NCBI RefSeq assembly: GCF_001676705.1
Contig: NZ_CP016170.1
Location: forward strand, 620,001 to 684,000
Reading direction: 5' to 3'
Length of the DNA stretch: 64,000 bases
Source of the DNA: Bordetella bronchialis
Lineage (GTDB): Bacteria; Pseudomonadota; Gammaproteobacteria; Burkholderiales; Burkholderiaceae_B
Below the pieces are notes generated by a model. The model saw nothing but the letters and a program-made list of their open reading frames with translations, was not told the origin of the DNA and made no database searches. Numbering within the stretch: position 1 is the stretch's first letter; each line of letters opens with the position of its first letter. Made by a program: the position numbers and the translations under genes. Positions 45,831 through 54,975 of this stretch are shown here, piece after piece.

Positions 45831-47037
45831 GCTGAATTTCTTCAAGAAAAAATCCCCCGCTCCCGCGCCTGAGCCCGCCCCGTCCACCCCGGCTGCCGAG
45901 CCCGCCGCACGCGACGCGTCCCCATCCGCTCCGCCCGCGCCACCGTTGGCGCCGCGCGCGGACGAACGCGCGCCCGCGTCGCCGCCGCCCGCGGATGAGC
46001 AAGGGCGCTGGCCCTCGGCCACGGTAGAGGCTCCCCTGGACCTGGGCGGTGCTTCCGCCTCGTCCGGCGTTCCGGACGCCACGGCGGACACCGGTTCCGC
46101 CACGGCCGAACCGGCCGCGAAAAAATCCTGGTTGCAGCGCCTGCGGCAAGGCCTGTCCCGTACCGGCCAGAGCATCGGCGGGCTGTTTGTCGGCGTCAAG
46201 GTCGACGAAAACCTGTTCGAGGAACTGGAAACGGCGCTCATTATGGCCGATGCCGGCGTCGAGGCGACCGAGGCCCTGTTGACCGCGTTGCGGGCCCGGG
46301 TCAAGAAAGAACGCATCGAGGATGCCGGCAGGGTGCGCGACGCGCTGCGCCAGATCCTGGCCGACCACTTGCGCCCGCTGGAGCGCCGCTTCGAGCTGGG
46401 TCGCGCCAAGCCGCTGGTGGTGATGATCGCCGGCGTGAACGGCGCGGGCAAAACCACGTCCATCGGCAAGCTCGCCAATACCTTCCAGCGCCAGGGTGCC
46501 AGCGTGTTGCTGGCCGCGGGCGACACCTTCCGCGCGGCCGCCCGGCAGCAGTTGATGGAGTGGGGCGCGCGTAACAACGTATCGGTGATCGCACAGGAAG
46601 GCGGCGATCCGGCCGCCGTGGCGTTCGACGCGGTCAACGCGGGGCGTGCCCGTGGGGCCGGCGTGGTGATGGTCGACACCGCCGGACGGTTGCCCACGCA
46701 ACTGCACCTGATGGAAGAACTGAAGAAGATCCGCCGCGTGATCGGCAAGGCGGATCCCGCCGCGCCGCACGAAGTGCTCTTGGTCGTCGACGGCAATACC
46801 GGCCAGAACGCCCTGGCGCAAATCCGCGCCTTCGACGCCGCGATCAATCTGACGGGCCTGGTGGTGACCAAGCTGGACGGCACCGCCAAGGGCGGGACCC
46901 TGGCCGCGGTCGCCGCCGGCAGCCAGGGCGTGCGCCCCGTGCCGGTGTACTGGATCGGCGTGGGCGAAGGCCTGGAAGACCTGCAGCCCTTCGTGGCCGA
47001 CGAATTCGCGTCCGCGCTGCTGGGCATGTCCAACTAA
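45829..47037 (+). CDS. ftsY: signal recognition particle receptor FtsY
   Basis: 402 residues. The first ~100 are a Pro/Ala/acidic A-domain for membrane contact, starting with the basic MLNFFKKK. The NG GTPase domain follows, with G1 GVNGAGKTTSIGKLAN near 201-215, DTAGRLPT (G3) and TKLDGTAKGG (G4). It docks SRP-ribosome complexes at the inner membrane. The start ATG (45829) overlaps the divergent rsmD start, so the two genes must share a promoter region that lies inside each other's coding sequence. Confidence 0.97.
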   Translation: MLNFFKKKSPAPAPEPAPSTPAAEPAARDASPSAPPAPPLAPRADERAPASPPPADEQGRWPSATVEAPLDLGGASASSGVPDATADTGSATAEPAAKKSWLQRLRQGLSRTGQSIGGLFVGVKVDENLFEELETALIMADAGVEATEALLTALRARVKKERIEDAGRVRDALRQILADHLRPLERRFELGRAKPLVVMIAGVNGAGKTTSIGKLANTFQRQGASVLLAAGDTFRAAARQQLMEWGARNNVSVIAQEGGDPAAVAFDAVNAGRARGAGVVMVDTAGRLPTQLHLMEELKKIRRVIGKADPAAPHEVLLVVDGNTGQNALAQIRAFDAAINLTGLVVTKLDGTAKGGTLAAVAAGSQGVRPVPVYWIGVGEGLEDLQPFVADEFASALLGMSN

Positions 47038-47065
47038 GGCCTGCCCGGCCGGCCGCGCCGGTCCG

Positions 47066-48991
47066 TTACTTCCAGAACCGTTTCGCGTGACCCAGCTTGG
47101 TAAAGGCGCGTTGCGCCTCGCCCAGCAGTTTTTCCTGCCGGGCGCTGATCCAGCCCAGGGCGAACCAGGCTTGCGGGTGCCGGGTGCTCCATTGCCGATA
47201 CAGGTCGTGGGCGACGGAAAGGTCGTTCATCTCCCCCAATACGTCCTGCACGTCCGCCAGCTTGCGCCGATAGTCGCGCATCTTTTGCGCGGGCAACAAG
47301 GACTCCGCGAAGCTCAGTCCATAGCGCAGGCGCTTGGCGCGCTTGCGCAGCGCGTGCCGCGACGGGATATCGAGGGCGGCGAATCGCTCTCCCTCGGCCA
47401 GTACCTGCTTATGCCATTTGCGCAGGCGGCGGGCGAGCAAGGTCCGGAGATCGCGCGGCGTGCGCGGCGTAAGGGGGATGATGGTCGGATGGAAGATCTC
47501 CACCGCCAGGGATGCGGCGTGGTGCATGGCCGCGGCGGGCTGGGCGCGGTGTTTTGCGCGGCCGTCGCCTTCGCCGTTGCGGCTGCCGCCGGCATCGGCA
47601 GCATCTTCGGCACCCCTGGCCAGGTCCTGGTCCTTGGCCGCGCCGTTTCCACTGCTGGCGCCCTGGTGCGTTGCCTGCCCGTGGCCCGGCAGGCTTCGAA
47701 CCCCGCCGCCGGCATCATCGCCCGGGTTGCTCCTGTCCGCCCTGGCAATCCCGTTGCCGCTCGCCTTGCCGTGGCCGCCGGCATTGCCGTCGCCATCGGC
47801 GGCATGGCCGGACCCGCCCCCTGGCTGCCCTTCCGCATACGCGGCACGCCCCCGGCTTTCCGCATCCTGCGCTTCCGGTCCGGGACGCACGTCCAGCGTC
47901 CATTCCAGCATGTCCAGCAGCCAGCCCTGGAAGGCCTTGCCGGCGGCGGTCTCCTGCGCGGCCACGGGCGGCGTATCGTCTTCCGGTATCGGAAAGGTCG
48001 GCATGCCCGCCTTCACGAGCGCGGGGATGATGGACTCCTGCAGGACGTCCTGGTCGCGGTTGGCGCCGAAGGCGGAAAAGTACCCGCGCAGCGCCGCTTC
48101 CGCTTCCCGTGGCGGCAGCTCGGCCCAGCCGCGGAACAGCCGCCACGCCGACCGCAGGCGCCGTATGCCGACCCGCAGCTGGTGGACGTGCTCCGGCTGG
48201 CCCGCGCCATAGATTCCCAGGGTATCGACCTCGGACAGCATGGCGGCATTGCGCATGATCTGGTCCAGGCATTCCGCCGCCACCGCCGCCAGGCCCTGCG
48301 GCGGCGTCATTTCCGGATAGAGCGACACGGCCTTGGCGAAGCGCGGGCCCCAGAAACGCGCGATGGCGGCCTTGCGGGGTTCTTCTTCCAGGCCGGGCTG
48401 CGCAAGCGTATGCGCGAGCTGCGCCAGGGCGTCGCCACGCTCGGACTTGCTGCGCGGGTCCAGCACCAGCCCGTAGCGGGACAGCCAGGTGCGGGCCGTG
48501 GCGAATATCGCGCCGGGGCGCCCGGACATCAGTTCGAATTCGACCTCGCGGATCGGCAGTTCCAGGTCTCCGGCCCGCAACACCCCCACGTCGTAGGCGA
48601 TTTCCACCGTGCCCTGCCGCGTGCGGGTCTTGCGCACCAGACGCGTGACGTCCGTCTCGTAGCGCAGGCCCAGTTCGCCTTTCAGCGCCGCCAGCGCGGC
48701 GTGGACTTCGGTCCCGGCGTACACGGAAAGATCCAGGATGGGACCCGGACGGGGGTGGTTCATCTCCACGCGGGTGATCGCATTTCCGCCGGGCGTCTTC
48801 AGTGTCTGCACCCAGTTGCGGCCCTCGCGCCGCAGGCGGATGGCGATCCGGGCCCGGGCCAGCTCGCGCTCGGGGGTGTCGAAGTACATCGCATGCAAGG
48901 GGACGCGCTCGGCGCCGGCTTGCTTGAGTTCGCGTTCGACGGCCGCCCGGGAGGCATGGGGCACGTGCAGCTTCAGTTCCTGTTCCGACAT
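47066..48991 (-). CDS. CYTH-CHAD protein, predicted inorganic triphosphatase
   Basis: 641 residues from the ATG at 48991. The CYTH domain (about 1-200) begins EQELKLHVP, the ExExK-type triphosphate tunnel signature, and has RIAIRLRREGRNWVQTLK. The CHAD domain (from about 230) has the histidine-containing segments HVHQLRVGIRRLRSAWRLF and RHALRKRAKRLRYGLSF, known to bind polyphosphate. The pair resembles E. coli YgiF, a triphosphatase. A Gly/Asn/Ala-rich low-complexity stretch of about 110 residues (about 370-480) splits the CHAD domain. The gene is convergent with ftsY, 28 bp apart. Confidence 0.9.
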   Translation of the reverse strand: MSEQELKLHVPHASRAAVERELKQAGAERVPLHAMYFDTPERELARARIAIRLRREGRNWVQTLKTPGGNAITRVEMNHPRPGPILDLSVYAGTEVHAALAALKGELGLRYETDVTRLVRKTRTRQGTVEIAYDVGVLRAGDLELPIREVEFELMSGRPGAIFATARTWLSRYGLVLDPRSKSERGDALAQLAHTLAQPGLEEEPRKAAIARFWGPRFAKAVSLYPEMTPPQGLAAVAAECLDQIMRNAAMLSEVDTLGIYGAGQPEHVHQLRVGIRRLRSAWRLFRGWAELPPREAEAALRGYFSAFGANRDQDVLQESIIPALVKAGMPTFPIPEDDTPPVAAQETAAGKAFQGWLLDMLEWTLDVRPGPEAQDAESRGRAAYAEGQPGGGSGHAADGDGNAGGHGKASGNGIARADRSNPGDDAGGGVRSLPGHGQATHQGASSGNGAAKDQDLARGAEDAADAGGSRNGEGDGRAKHRAQPAAAMHHAASLAVEIFHPTIIPLTPRTPRDLRTLLARRLRKWHKQVLAEGERFAALDIPSRHALRKRAKRLRYGLSFAESLLPAQKMRDYRRKLADVQDVLGEMNDLSVAHDLYRQWSTRHPQAWFALGWISARQEKLLGEAQRAFTKLGHAKRFWK

Positions 48992-49295
48992 GACGTTCCG
49001 CAAAACAAGTGAGACGGGCGATGTTACCCAGCCGTACGGCAGGGCATGATGACTTGTCATAAATCGGTCATCTGCCGCCATGATGCCGCGAACGGCATGC
49101 AATGGTCGGATTCTTTTATTGCGTTAGATGGTTCGGCGCCGACTTTCTACGCCGTGGATCCACATCCGGCAGGGCTGGATGGGATCACGCCGGCCGGATG
49201 TGCCCGGCGGGTCGCCGCCTTCCCGGCGCGGCACACCGTCCGCCCCGGCCGGCGGGCGCTAAAATGGCGGTTTTCCGCCTGACCTTCCCGCCGTG
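48992..49295. other. divergent intergenic region upstream of CYTH-CHAD and ribBA
   Basis: About 300 bp between divergent genes. No coding sequence is supported. I checked for the FMN (RFN) riboswitch often found before ribB genes and did not see its conserved blocks. The stretch 49105-49150 is relatively AT-rich and may hold promoters. Confidence 0.5.
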
Positions 49296-50474
49296 ATGTC
49301 CGCCCAGCCGACCCCCGTCGCTCTTGCTCCCGACGCCGAATCCTTCGGCATCGCCTCGGTGACCGAAATCATCGCCGAGCTGCGCGCCGGCCGCATCGTC
49401 ATCCTGGTCGACGAAGAGGACCGCGAAAACGAAGGCGACCTGGTCATGGCCGCCGAATTCGTCACCCCGGAAGCCATCAACTTCATGGTGACCCACGGAC
49501 GCGGCCTGGTCTGCCTGACCCTGACCGAGGAACGCTGCCGCCAGCTGGACCTGCCCCTGATGGCGTCGCGCAACGGCACGCGGTTCGGCACCAATTTCAC
49601 GGTCTCGATCGAAGCGGCGCAGGGCGTGGAAACCGGCATTTCCGCCGCCGACCGCGCCCGCACCATACGCACGGCGGTGGCGCGCGACGCCAAACCGTCG
49701 GATCTGGTGCAGCCGGGCCATATCTTCCCGGTGCGCGCGGTGCCAGGCGGCGTGCTGGTGCGTGCCGGCCATACCGAGGCCGGCTGCGACCTGACCGCCA
49801 TGGCCGGCCTGACGCCGGCGGCCGTCATCTGCGAAATCCTGCGGCCCGACGGCACCATGGCACGCCTGCCGGACCTGGTCGCCTTCGCCCAGGCCCATAA
49901 CCTGAAGATCGGCACTATCGCCGACCTGATCCAGTACCGCAGCGAACACGAATCCATCGTGCAGCGCCTGGGCGAGCGCGCCATGCAGACGGCTTGGGGG
50001 CGCTTCCGCTCGGTGGCGTATCGAGACACCGCCACCCAGTCCATCCACCTGGCGCTGGTGCACGGCGACATCGATCCCCAGCGCGAAACCCTGGTGCGGG
50101 TGCATGAGCCGGCCTCCGTGCTGGACGTCCTGGACACCGGCGCCAGCCAGCATAGCTGGGGCGTGGCGCAAGCGCTCGAGGCCATCGCCGCCGCGCCGGC
50201 CGGCGTGGTCGTCCTGATGAATTGCCAGGCGGGCGGCGAGCACCTGGCCGACCAGATCGCCGGCTGGAACGACAGCCCGGAGTCCGCCCGGACCGAGTCG
50301 CGCGGCGACCGCATGGGGCTGCGCACCTACGGCATCGGCGCGCAGATTTTGCGGGATCTCAACGTCGGCCAGATGAAACTGCTGGCGCGTCCCCGCAAAA
50401 TGCCCAGCATGGCGGGATTCGCCCTTTCCATTACAGGTTACGATTGCGACCCTCCGGCGTCCCCGGTACGCTAG
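49296..50474 (+). CDS. ribB: 3,4-dihydroxy-2-butanone-4-phosphate synthase with degenerate RibA domain
   Basis: 392 residues from ATG 49296; a GTG immediately before it is also possible. The RibB half (about 1-215) has the active-site motif [32 protein letters not shown] and the [10 protein letters not shown] segment, so it should make the four-carbon riboflavin precursor from ribulose-5-phosphate. The RibA-like second half has lost the zinc-binding cysteines: where GTP cyclohydrolase II has SECLTGDVFGS and RCDCG, this protein has [11 protein letters not shown] and QHSWG. It therefore probably lacks cyclohydrolase II activity, and a separate ribA is expected. It heads the ribB-ribH-nusB cluster. 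Confidence 0.93.
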   Translation: MSAQPTPVALAPDAESFGIASVTEIIAELRAGRIVILVDEEDRENEGDLVMAAEFVTPEAINFMVTHGRGLVCLTLTEERCRQLDLPLMASRNGTRFGTNFTVSIEAAQGVETGISAADRARTIRTAVARDAKPSDLVQPGHIFPVRAVPGGVLVRAGHTEAGCDLTAMAGLTPAAVICEILRPDGTMARLPDLVAFAQAHNLKIGTIADLIQYRSEHESIVQRLGERAMQTAWGRFRSVAYRDTATQSIHLALVHGDIDPQRETLVRVHEPASVLDVLDTGASQHSWGVAQALEAIAAAPAGVVVLMNCQAGGEHLADQIAGWNDSPESARTESRGDRMGLRTYGIGAQILRDLNVGQMKLLARPRKMPSMAGFALSITGYDCDPPASPVR

Positions 50475-50567
50475 GAACCCCGGCTTTTTCCCGCGGGCGT
50501 CCATGCTGGCCCGTCGCGGCGCCAGTCCTTCGCACTCAACCGCCCGCAACCTATAAGGCAGTCATCG

Positions 50568-51101
50568 ATGAATCCCTACACCTTATCCCCTGATTTGAAC
50601 GGCGAGGGGCTGCACATCGGCATCGTCCGCGCCCGTTTCAACGAGGAGATCGGCCAGGCCGAACAGGACGCCTGCCTTGAAGAGCTCGCCAAGCTGGGTG
50701 TCGACGAGCGCGACGTCATGCTGGTTACCGTGCCCGGCGCGCTGGAGCTCGGCGTCACGCTGGCCCGCATGGCGGAAACCTATGAATTCGACGCCCTGAT
50801 CGCGCTGGGCGCGGTCATCCGCGGCGAGACCTACCATTTCGAGATCGTCAGCAACGAGATGGCCGCCGCGATCACGCGCATTTCGGTGGAAACCGGCATC
50901 CCCATCGCCAACGGCGTGCTCACCGTGGACACCGATGAACAGGCCGAGGCGCGCGCCCCGGTAAAGGGCCGCGATTGCGCCCAGGTCGCGGTGGAAATGG
51001 CCAACCTGATCGCCGCCCTCGAACCCGAGTCCGACGACGAGGACGAGGAAGAAGAGGATGACGAAGACTACGACGAAGAAGACGATGACGACCGCCGCTG
51101 A
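50568..51101 (+). CDS. ribH: 6,7-dimethyl-8-ribityllumazine synthase
   Basis: 177 residues. It joins the RibB product with the pyrimidine to give the lumazine precursor of riboflavin. Conserved parts are [19 protein letters not shown], and [12 protein letters not shown] with catalytic His90. The last ~25 residues are almost entirely Asp/Glu, an acidic tail beyond the normal end of the family (usually about 155-160 residues). The acidic tail's coding region overlaps the start of nusB. Confidence 0.96.
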   Translation: MNPYTLSPDLNGEGLHIGIVRARFNEEIGQAEQDACLEELAKLGVDERDVMLVTVPGALELGVTLARMAETYEFDALIALGAVIRGETYHFEIVSNEMAAAITRISVETGIPIANGVLTVDTDEQAEARAPVKGRDCAQVAVEMANLIAALEPESDDEDEEEEDDEDYDEEDDDDRR

Positions 51102-51573
51102 TCAAGCCGCCCAGGTGCGCGCCAACGCGCGCAGCGCGCGGCGCCGGGCCCGCGAGTTTGCCCTGCAGGGCGTCTATGCGTGGCTGCTGCGCGGCGGCGA
51201 AGGCACCCAGGATGCCGGCGAAATCGACGCCCATCTGCGCGATGCCGAAGACTTCTCCGAAGCCGACGCGCAGTGGTTCAAGACGCTGCTGCATGGCGTG
51301 CTGCAGGAAGCCCCCGCGCTGCGCGAAAAGTTCACGCCCTACATCGACCGGCCGCTGAACGAGCTGTCGCCGGTGGAGCATGGCATCCTGCTGATAGGCA
51401 GCTACGAGCTGGTGCACCACCTGGAAGTGCCGTACAAGGTCGCCATCAACGAGGCCGTCGAACTGGCCAAGTCCTTTGGCGGCACGGACGGCTTCAAGTT
51501 CGTCAACGGCGTACTGGACAAACTGGCCGCGGTGGTGCGGGCCAAGGAAGTCGCCGCGGCACCCCGCCGCTGA
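51085..51573 (+). CDS. nusB: transcription antitermination factor NusB
   Basis: NusB joins NusE (S10) on boxA RNA for ribosomal RNA antitermination. I chose the ATG at 51085 (162 residues), which has GAAGAAG upstream; an ATG at 51058 and a GTG at 51115 in the same frame are possible. The family core starts [20 protein letters not shown] and includes [17 protein letters not shown], then [19 protein letters not shown] and [11 protein letters not shown]. With the chosen start it overlaps ribH by 17 bp. Confidence 0.93.
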   Translation: MTTAADQAAQVRANARSARRRAREFALQGVYAWLLRGGEGTQDAGEIDAHLRDAEDFSEADAQWFKTLLHGVLQEAPALREKFTPYIDRPLNELSPVEHGILLIGSYELVHHLEVPYKVAINEAVELAKSFGGTDGFKFVNGVLDKLAAVVRAKEVAAAPRR

Positions 51574-51615
51574 TCGGCGGCGGCCGGCCCCAGCGGCGAC
51601 ATCCCAGGAACGCGC

Positions 51616-52581
51616 GTGCTTTCGGAATTCGACCTGATAGACCGGTATTTCAAGCGCGCCGCGCCGCGAGGCATGCTGGGCGTGGGCGACGACTGCGCGC
51701 TGTTCAGCGTACCCGCCGGCATGCAGGTGGCCACCAGTACGGACCTGCTGATCGAAGGCCGCCACTTCTTCCCGGATGCGGATCCGCGCGCGCTGGGACA
51801 CAAATCCCTGGCCGTCAATGTATCGGACCTGGCGGCGATGGGCGCGAAGCCCATCGGCTGCCTGCTGGGCCTGGCCCTGCCGGAGGTACGCGAGCCGTGG
51901 CTGGCGGCCTTCGCCGAAGGCTTCCATGCTATGGCGCACACGGCCGGCTGCCCGCTGATCGGCGGCGACACCACCGGCAATCCCGGCGGGCTGGCCATCA
52001 GCGTCACGGTGTTCGGGGCGGTTCGTCCCGATGCCGCCTTGCGCCGTGACGGCGCGCGGCCGGGCGACGATATCTGGATATCCGGCGCGCTGGGGGATGC
52101 CGACATTGCCTATCGCCTGCTGAGCGGACAGATGCCGGCCGACGATGCCTTGCTGGCGCGTACGCGGACCGCCCTGGAATGGCCGCAGCCGCGCTTCGCG
52201 CTGGGGCAGGCCCTGGCCGGCATCGCCCGCTCGGCCATCGATATCTCCGACGGCCTGCTGCAGGACCTTGGCCATATCCTGCGGGCCAGCGGCGTCGGCG
52301 CCCGCCTGTACCTGGACGATCTTCCCGTCTCCGCGGCTTTGGCCGGCGTGGCGGCGGCGCGCGTGCGCCACGCCGTGCTGGCGGGCGGCGATGCCTATGA
52401 ACTTTGCTTTACGGCGCCGGCCGACCGCGCCGACACCATCCGCGCGCTCGGCGCCCAGACCGGCATCGCCGTCACCCGTGTCGGCGCCATCGAAGCCGGG
52501 ACAGGAATCTCGGTGCTGGACGCGAACGGTTCCCCCTTGCCCGATCTTCCGCGCGGCTTCGACCATTTCCGCTCCTCATGA
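51616..52581 (+). CDS. thiL: thiamine-monophosphate kinase
   Basis: 321 residues from a GTG start at 51616, with AGGA upstream. It phosphorylates thiamine monophosphate to the active diphosphate cofactor. Conserved PurM/ThiL segments are GVGDDCALF near the start, STDLLIEGRHF, NVSDLAAMGA, IGGDTTGNPGG and DISDGLLQDLGH. It overlaps the pgpA start by 4 bp, forming a coupled run thiL-pgpA-pncC. Confidence 0.96.
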   Translation: MLSEFDLIDRYFKRAAPRGMLGVGDDCALFSVPAGMQVATSTDLLIEGRHFFPDADPRALGHKSLAVNVSDLAAMGAKPIGCLLGLALPEVREPWLAAFAEGFHAMAHTAGCPLIGGDTTGNPGGLAISVTVFGAVRPDAALRRDGARPGDDIWISGALGDADIAYRLLSGQMPADDALLARTRTALEWPQPRFALGQALAGIARSAIDISDGLLQDLGHILRASGVGARLYLDDLPVSAALAGVAAARVRHAVLAGGDAYELCFTAPADRADTIRALGAQTGIAVTRVGAIEAGTGISVLDANGSPLPDLPRGFDHFRSS

Positions 52582-53120
52582 ATCACACCACGCCGGATCC
52601 CGAATCCGTTTCCATGCGGGCGCGCACGCGTGTCGCGTATCCCGCCTTCGCCTGGATCAGCCAGCGTCCCAGCCGCTTCGTGGCATTCGGCCTGGGCTCC
52701 GGCCTGATCCGGCCGGCGTCCGGCACCTGGGGCACGGTCCTGGCATGGCTGTTGTGGCAGCCCGCCGCCTACTGGCTGGGCGATGCGGTCCTGGGCCTGT
52801 TACTTGCTTTGGCGCTCGTGTACGGATGCTGGGCTTGCCACCGCGCCGGCCAGGAACTAAACGCGCCCGATCACGTCGGTATGGTGTGGGACGAGATGGT
52901 CGCCTTCTGGCTGGTGTTGTGGCTGGTGCCCGCGGGATGGCTGGCGCAGGTCTGCGCTTTCGTCCTGTTCCGGATTTTCGACATCGTCAAGCCGCCGCCG
53001 ATTCGCTACTTTGATGCGCGCATGAAGAACGGTATCGGGGTGATGTGGGACGACTTGCTGGCGGCGGGATACACGCTGCTGGTCATGGCAATCGCAGTGC
53101 GTTTGGGAGCTTTTCAATGA
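52578..53120 (+). CDS. pgpA: phosphatidylglycerophosphatase A
   Basis: 180 residues from ATG 52578 inside the thiL stop. It removes phosphate from phosphatidylglycerophosphate in the inner membrane. Family marks are the FGLGSGLIRPASGTWGT opening, HVGMVWDEMVAFW in the middle and FRIFDIVKPPPIRYFD towards the end. Three or four hydrophobic segments are present. The start is coupled to thiL and the end to pncC (ATGA overlaps). Confidence 0.95.
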   Translation: MNHTTPDPESVSMRARTRVAYPAFAWISQRPSRFVAFGLGSGLIRPASGTWGTVLAWLLWQPAAYWLGDAVLGLLLALALVYGCWACHRAGQELNAPDHVGMVWDEMVAFWLVLWLVPAGWLAQVCAFVLFRIFDIVKPPPIRYFDARMKNGIGVMWDDLLAAGYTLLVMAIAVRLGAFQ

Positions 53121-53656
53121 CGACGTTCGACAGCCACACAATCGCGCTTGCCGCCGCGCTGGGCAAGGAACTGAGCCGCCGCAACTGGATGATGGGCACC
53201 GCCGAATCCTGCACCGGCGGGCTGGTGGCCGGCGCCATCACCGCGGTGGCCGGCTCCAGCGCCTGGTTCGACCGCGGCTTCGTCACGTACAGCAACGAGG
53301 CCAAGGTCGTGGACCTTCAAGTCTCGCCCGACACGCTCAATCTCTATGGCGCGGTCAGCGAACCTGTCGCGCAGGAAATGGCCAACGGCGTGCTGCTGGA
53401 ATCCCTGGCCTCGCATGTGGCGGTCTCCACCACCGGTATCGCCGGCCCGGAGGGCGGCACGCCCGGCAAGCCCGTCGGCATGGTGTGTTTCGGCTTCGCC
53501 GTGCGCGCCGGCAGCGGGATCACGACCCGCGCGGCCACCCATGTGTTCACCGGCGACCGCGCCCAGATCAGGGAGCAGGCGGTGGCGTTCGCGCTCTACG
53601 GCTTGCTCGAAACCCTGGGCGCCAAGGTCGGCGAACCCCTTCCCACCCTGGCCTGA
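53117..53656 (+). CDS. pncC: nicotinamide-nucleotide amidohydrolase (CinA C-terminal family)
   Basis: 179 residues. It converts nicotinamide mononucleotide to nicotinate mononucleotide in pyridine salvage. The PncC signature TAESCTGGLVAGAIT with the nucleophile Ser, YSNEAKVVDL, and TGIAGPEGGTPGKPVG are all present. Only the C-terminal CinA domain exists, as usual in beta-proteobacteria. Its 3' end is 3 bp from the convergent pyrF stop. Confidence 0.95.
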   Translation: MTTFDSHTIALAAALGKELSRRNWMMGTAESCTGGLVAGAITAVAGSSAWFDRGFVTYSNEAKVVDLQVSPDTLNLYGAVSEPVAQEMANGVLLESLASHVAVSTTGIAGPEGGTPGKPVGMVCFGFAVRAGSGITTRAATHVFTGDRAQIREQAVAFALYGLLETLGAKVGEPLPTLA

Positions 53657-53659
53657 CCC

Positions 53660-54478
53660 CTAGCGCACCGCGTTGATCGCGTCGCGCATGTCCTTCGCCG
53701 CCTGCCCGGCGGCGTCGCGCCAATCCTTGCCGCTGGACGCGTACAGGATGGCGCGCGACGAACTGATCAACATGCCCGTGCCGGCCGCATTGCGCGCATT
53801 GGTCACGGTTGCCGTCACGTCGCCCCCTTGTGCCCCGATGCCGGGGATCAGAAGGGGCACGTCGTCTCCCACCCGCTTGCGCACGGCCGCCAGTTCGGCC
53901 GGATAGGTCGCGCCCACCACCAGGCCGCACTGGCCCTGGCTGTTCCATTTATCCGCCACCAGCCCCGCGATGTGCAGGTAGACCGGCTCGCCGCTGTCCG
54001 TCTTCAGGAATTGCAGATCCGAACCGCCGGGGTTGGAGGTGCGGCACAGGATGAATACGCCGCGGTCCGTCCAGCGCAGATAGGGCTCGATGGAGTCCAG
54101 GCCCATATAGGGGCTGACCGTTACGCAGTCGGCGTTGTAGCGTTCGAAGGCTTCGCGCGCGTACTGTTCGGCCGTCGAGCCGATGTCGCCGCGCTTGGCA
54201 TCCAGGACGATGGTCCGCTCCGGATGGCGCGTGCGGATGTGCTCGCACAGCGCTTCCAGCTGGTCCTCCGCGCGAGCCGCCGCGAAATACGCGATCTGCG
54301 GCTTGAAGCTGCAGGCATAGGGTGCGGTGGCGTCGACGATATCGCGGCAGAACCGGAAGATGGCGTCGGGCTGGCCGTCCAGTTCGCGGGGCAGGCGTTG
54401 CACGTCCGGATCCAGTCCCACGGTCAGCAGCGATCCGGAGGCGCCCCAGGCGGCGTCGAGTTTTTCCTTGAAGTTCAT
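53660..54478 (-). CDS. pyrF: orotidine-5'-phosphate decarboxylase, type 2
   Basis: 272 residues from ATG 54478. It makes UMP from OMP. The catalytic charged network is visible as [11 protein letters not shown] (D93, K95, D98), and the phosphate-binding end as PGIGAQGGD. The length and the KRGDIGSTA sequence place it in the longer type 2 subfamily. It is a single gene, convergent with pncC and divergent from the autotransporter across about 500 bp. Confidence 0.96.
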   Translation of the reverse strand: MNFKEKLDAAWGASGSLLTVGLDPDVQRLPRELDGQPDAIFRFCRDIVDATAPYACSFKPQIAYFAAARAEDQLEALCEHIRTRHPERTIVLDAKRGDIGSTAEQYAREAFERYNADCVTVSPYMGLDSIEPYLRWTDRGVFILCRTSNPGGSDLQFLKTDSGEPVYLHIAGLVADKWNSQGQCGLVVGATYPAELAAVRKRVGDDVPLLIPGIGAQGGDVTATVTNARNAAGTGMLISSSRAILYASSGKDWRDAAGQAAKDMRDAINAVR

Positions 54479-54975
54479 CGTCAGTGAAGTTTTACGCGGC
54501 GCCGCGGTGGTCGCGGCTGGGTGCGCCAAGTGGCAGGCAAGAACGTGCACCGGGCGCCCCGGGGGGGCGATGGCGCATGCGGTGCCGGCTCATGGACATG
54601 ACCGCGCAGTTTACCGCTTGAGATGGGCCGCGGCCGGGCACAGGCGTCCACCACACAGCGGTCCGCGGGATTCCGCCGCCATTCGCGGCGAAGTCATTGA
54701 ACGAGCCGGACCACGCGCCATCGGAGCCGCCGCGCGCTTTTTTACCGTTCTGCCGTGACATAGTCTTACGTTTGACGTGTCAAAACGAAATTATTTGTCA
54801 ATATAGGAAAGTGGACCAATAATCCGCTGCGCGTCCGTCCCCGCCGCTCCCGTGTCATCGGCGGCTGGCGGCGGCCGCCGATGGCCCTGCGCCATGCATA
54901 AAGGCAACGAAGCCATATCCCCGACGGCCATCGCCCGGCTTCCCTGAATCGCGTTTCCAACGTGGAGAACCCGCA
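54479..54975 (+). promoter_or_regulatory. long intergenic region with predicted autotransporter promoter
   Basis: This 497-bp stretch holds no supported gene. A good sigma70-like promoter can be read: TTGTCA (54795-54800), 17 bp, AATAAT (54818-54823), each box 5 of 6 to consensus. Just upstream, TTTGAC-GT-GTCAAA (54771-54784) is an inverted repeat that could be an operator. The 5' untranslated region would then be about 145 bp, with GGAGA near 54966 as the ribosome site. Confidence 0.5.

Noticed and set aside
48992..49295. FMN riboswitch before ribB
   Set aside because: The conserved RFN sequence blocks are not present.
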